Origin: Stenotrophomonas bentonitica
GTDB taxonomy: Bacteria; Pseudomonadota; Gammaproteobacteria; Xanthomonadales; Xanthomonadaceae
Direction: 5' to 3'
NCBI RefSeq assembly: GCF_002887735.1
Contig: NZ_PKQP01000001.1
Location: forward strand, 806,001-870,000
DNA: 64,000 nucleotides
The notes beneath the pieces are model-generated. The model did no database searches. It saw nothing but the letters and a program-made list of their open reading frames with translations, and had not been told where the DNA came from. Shown in pieces: positions 62,275 through 64,000 of this stretch. Every line of letters starts with the position of its first letter. Position 1 is the stretch's first letter. A program made the translations under genes and the position numbers.

Positions 62275-64000
62275 ATGGACTCGTCATGGATCGATGCCAC
62301 GCTTGCGTGGATCTCAGCTCACCCCGTGCTTGCCGGTGCGGTCATTTTCCTCATTGCCTTCTGCGATGCGGTCATCGTGCTGGGCGCGATCGTGCCCGCG
62401 TTGCCGCTGCTGTTCGCCGTGGGTGTGTTCATCGGCCTGGGCCAGATCTCCGGGCCGTACGCGGTGGCCTGCGCAGCGCTGGGCGCGTTTGCCGGCGACG
62501 GCATCAGCTACTGGGTAGGCCGGCGCTGGGGGGATCGCCTGCGCGGCTTCTGGCCCTTCAGCAAGTATCCGCAGCTGCTCGACCGCGGCGAGACGATGTT
62601 CCGCCGCAACGCGTTCAAGAGCATCCTGGTGGCGCGCTATGTCGGCGCGATCCGCCCGTTCGTGCCGGCCATCGCCGGCATGATGAAGATGCCGCTCTCG
62701 CGCTACTTCCAGGCCAGTGGCATCGCCAGCCTGTCTTGGGCGGTGCTGTTCCTGGCCCCCGGCTGGGTGCTCGGCGAGGCGTATGACGCGGTCGCCGCCG
62801 TTGCCGGCCGGCTGGTGATGGTGCTGGGCCTGCTCGGCGTGATCATGGGCCTGGTCTGGGCGATCGTGCTGTACGGCTACCGCTGGTCGGCCTCGCGCAT
62901 GGACAGCTGGCTGGCCATGCTGTTGAACTGGTCGCAGCGCCATCCAACGCTGGGCCGTTACTCGGTGGCGGTGTTCGATCCCCAGCGGCGTGAATCGGTG
63001 CCCCTGGCGATGCTGGCGGTGATGCTGCTGCTGCTTGGCTGGGGCTGGTTCGCCCTGTTGATGGCGGTGGTCGCCCATGGCGAACCGCTGCGGGTCGATC
63101 TGGCCGTGCACCACGCCATGCTGGCCCTGCGCAATCCGCTGGCCGATTACCCGATGGCCGCGCTGGCCTCGCTGGGCGCCTGGCAGGTCCTGTTGCCGGC
63201 CACGGCCGCCGGCATGGGCTACCTGGTCTGGCGCCGGCGCTGGATGGCGGCCGGTCACTGGCTGGCCGCGCTGGCCTTCGGCCTGGCCCTGTGCAAGCTG
63301 CTCGGCGCAACCGTGGACGTGGTCCGGCCGCCGGATGCGAGCAGCGGCTTCGGCTTCCCGTCGGTCTCCGTAACGATGGCCACGATCACCTTCGGCTTCT
63401 TCGCCGTGCTGATCGCGCGCGAACTGCCCGGCCGCACCCGCGTGTGGCCCTACCTGCTGTCGGGCATCATCGTCAGCCTGATCGGCTTCGCCCGCATCTA
63501 CCTCGGCGCCCATTGGCTGAGCGATGTGATCGGCGGCATGCTGTTCGGCCTGTTCTGGCTACTGGTGCTCGGCATCGCGTACCGCCGCCGCTTCAACCGC
63601 TCGTTCTGGGTCAAGCCGGTGGCGTGGCTGTTCTACGGTACCTTCGCCGTGGCCGCGCTCTGGTACGCCCCGCGCAACATCCCGGTGAAACTGGCGCGCT
63701 TCGAACCGGCGCAGCCGAGCCCGGCGCCGCTGGATGCACAGGCCTGGTGGACAACCGAGTGGCAGCACCTGCCCTCGCGCCGCAATGAATTCGATGACGA
63801 CCAGCGCTGGCCGCTGGATGTGCAGGTGGCCGGCCCGCTGGCACCGCTGCAGCGCCGCCTGGAAAGCCAGGGCTGGCGCGTACAGCCACAGGCCGGCTGG
63901 GAGCAGGCGCTGTTGATGCTCGACAAGTCCTCGGACAAGGACAAGGTGCCGGTCCTGCCAGCCACCCTGGACACGCAGGTCGAATCGCTGCTGATGCTGC
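62275..64000 (+). CDS. DedA-PAP2 fusion membrane protein (runs off the window)
   Basis: The 575 visible codons begin MDSSWIDATLAWISAHPVLA and continue to the right edge with no stop. The N-terminal 200 residues are a DedA/SNARE-associated domain (PLLFAVGVFIGLG, GDGISYWVGRRWGDR, FKSILVARYVGAIRPFVPAI). A PAP2 phosphatase domain follows (about residues 230-420) with its KxxxxxxRP analog in KLLGATVDVVRPPD, the SGFGFPSVS serine-rich motif and GARIYLGAHWLSDV (RxxxxxH). The last part resembles an LssY-like C-terminal domain. Such fusions are thought to recycle undecaprenyl pyrophosphate or flip lipids. The end of the gene is not seen. Confidence 0.88.
   Translation, partial: MDSSWIDATLAWISAHPVLAGAVIFLIAFCDAVIVLGAIVPALPLLFAVGVFIGLGQISGPYAVACAALGAFAGDGISYWVGRRWGDRLRGFWPFSKYPQLLDRGETMFRRNAFKSILVARYVGAIRPFVPAIAGMMKMPLSRYFQASGIASLSWAVLFLAPGWVLGEAYDAVAAVAGRLVMVLGLLGVIMGLVWAIVLYGYRWSASRMDSWLAMLLNWSQRHPTLGRYSVAVFDPQRRESVPLAMLAVMLLLLGWGWFALLMAVVAHGEPLRVDLAVHHAMLALRNPLADYPMAALASLGAWQVLLPATAAGMGYLVWRRRWMAAGHWLAALAFGLALCKLLGATVDVVRPPDASSGFGFPSVSVTMATITFGFFAVLIARELPGRTRVWPYLLSGIIVSLIGFARIYLGAHWLSDVIGGMLFGLFWLLVLGIAYRRRFNRSFWVKPVAWLFYGTFAVAALWYAPRNIPVKLARFEPAQPSPAPLDAQAWWTTEWQHLPSRRNEFDDDQRWPLDVQVAGPLAPLQRRLESQGWRVQPQAGWEQALLMLDKSSDKDKVPVLPATLDTQVESLLML

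Overview
The window is an ordinary, gene-dense stretch of a high-GC gammaproteobacterial chromosome, very probably a Stenotrophomonas of the S. maltophilia group. The evidence is the Xanthomonadaceae-type gene content and order, and at least 16 copies of a GTAG-ended palindrome matching the SMAG family of REP elements described in Stenotrophomonas. I see no prophage, insertion sequence, CRISPR array, tRNA or rRNA. Most genes are housekeeping or cell-envelope genes in short, tightly overlapping operons.

Layout. 1-7.5 kb: tail of an OmpW-like porin, an amino acid racemase, an exported S1/P1 nuclease with an MBL-fold hydrolase, a BlaI repressor / M56 peptidase / TonB-like lipoprotein operon, a flavin reductase-like protein and an acyl-CoA hydrolase/transferase. 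7.7-11.3 kb: transketolase and a DAACS symporter. 11.3-18.2 kb: a six-gene moxR-DUF58-DUF4381-batA-batB/C-batD operon. 18.3-26.1 kb: pilMNOPQ, divergent from mrcA (PBP1A). 26.2-32 kb: an uncharacterised protein, an alpha/beta hydrolase, an AraC regulator, a YgiW-type protein, gltA, rpmE2 and a nucleoside hydrolase. 32-39.4 kb: recG-ridA, a REP-derived tandem array, spoT-rpoZ, and gmk-yicC. 39.5-42.4 kb: rph, a VOC protein, rdgB and hemW, overlapping end to end. 42.5-45.3 kb: a DUF1631 protein coupled to a PilZ protein. 45.4-51.7 kb: pepQ, then pepP-ygfB facing away from a ZapB-like gene, zapA, the 6S RNA gene and fau (the E. coli pepP-ygfB-zapA-ssrS-ygfA order is kept), then an EVE-domain protein and rpiA. 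51.7-57.8 kb: DUF192 lipoprotein, SirB1-like protein, rubredoxin, thiE, hemL, azurin, a HAD hydrolase and argD. 57.9-64 kb: a voltage-gated-type cation channel with a zinc-ribbon tail, a DUF3829 lipoprotein, an SDR enzyme, a lipoprotein, an InaA-type kinase and a DedA-PAP2 fusion cut by the window end.

The points I found most worth a second look are: GTAG repeats that supply the stop codon or C-terminus of three genes; the repeat array upstream of ridA; a perfect 9-bp palindrome upstream of blaI and another over the 6S promoter; a likely leaderless promoter class (-10 box 6-7 nt before ATG) on at least four genes; a BatB with a broken metal site beside an intact BatA; the zinc-ribbon channel; and the DUF1631-PilZ pair. 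I did not find a clearly new defence or mobile system.
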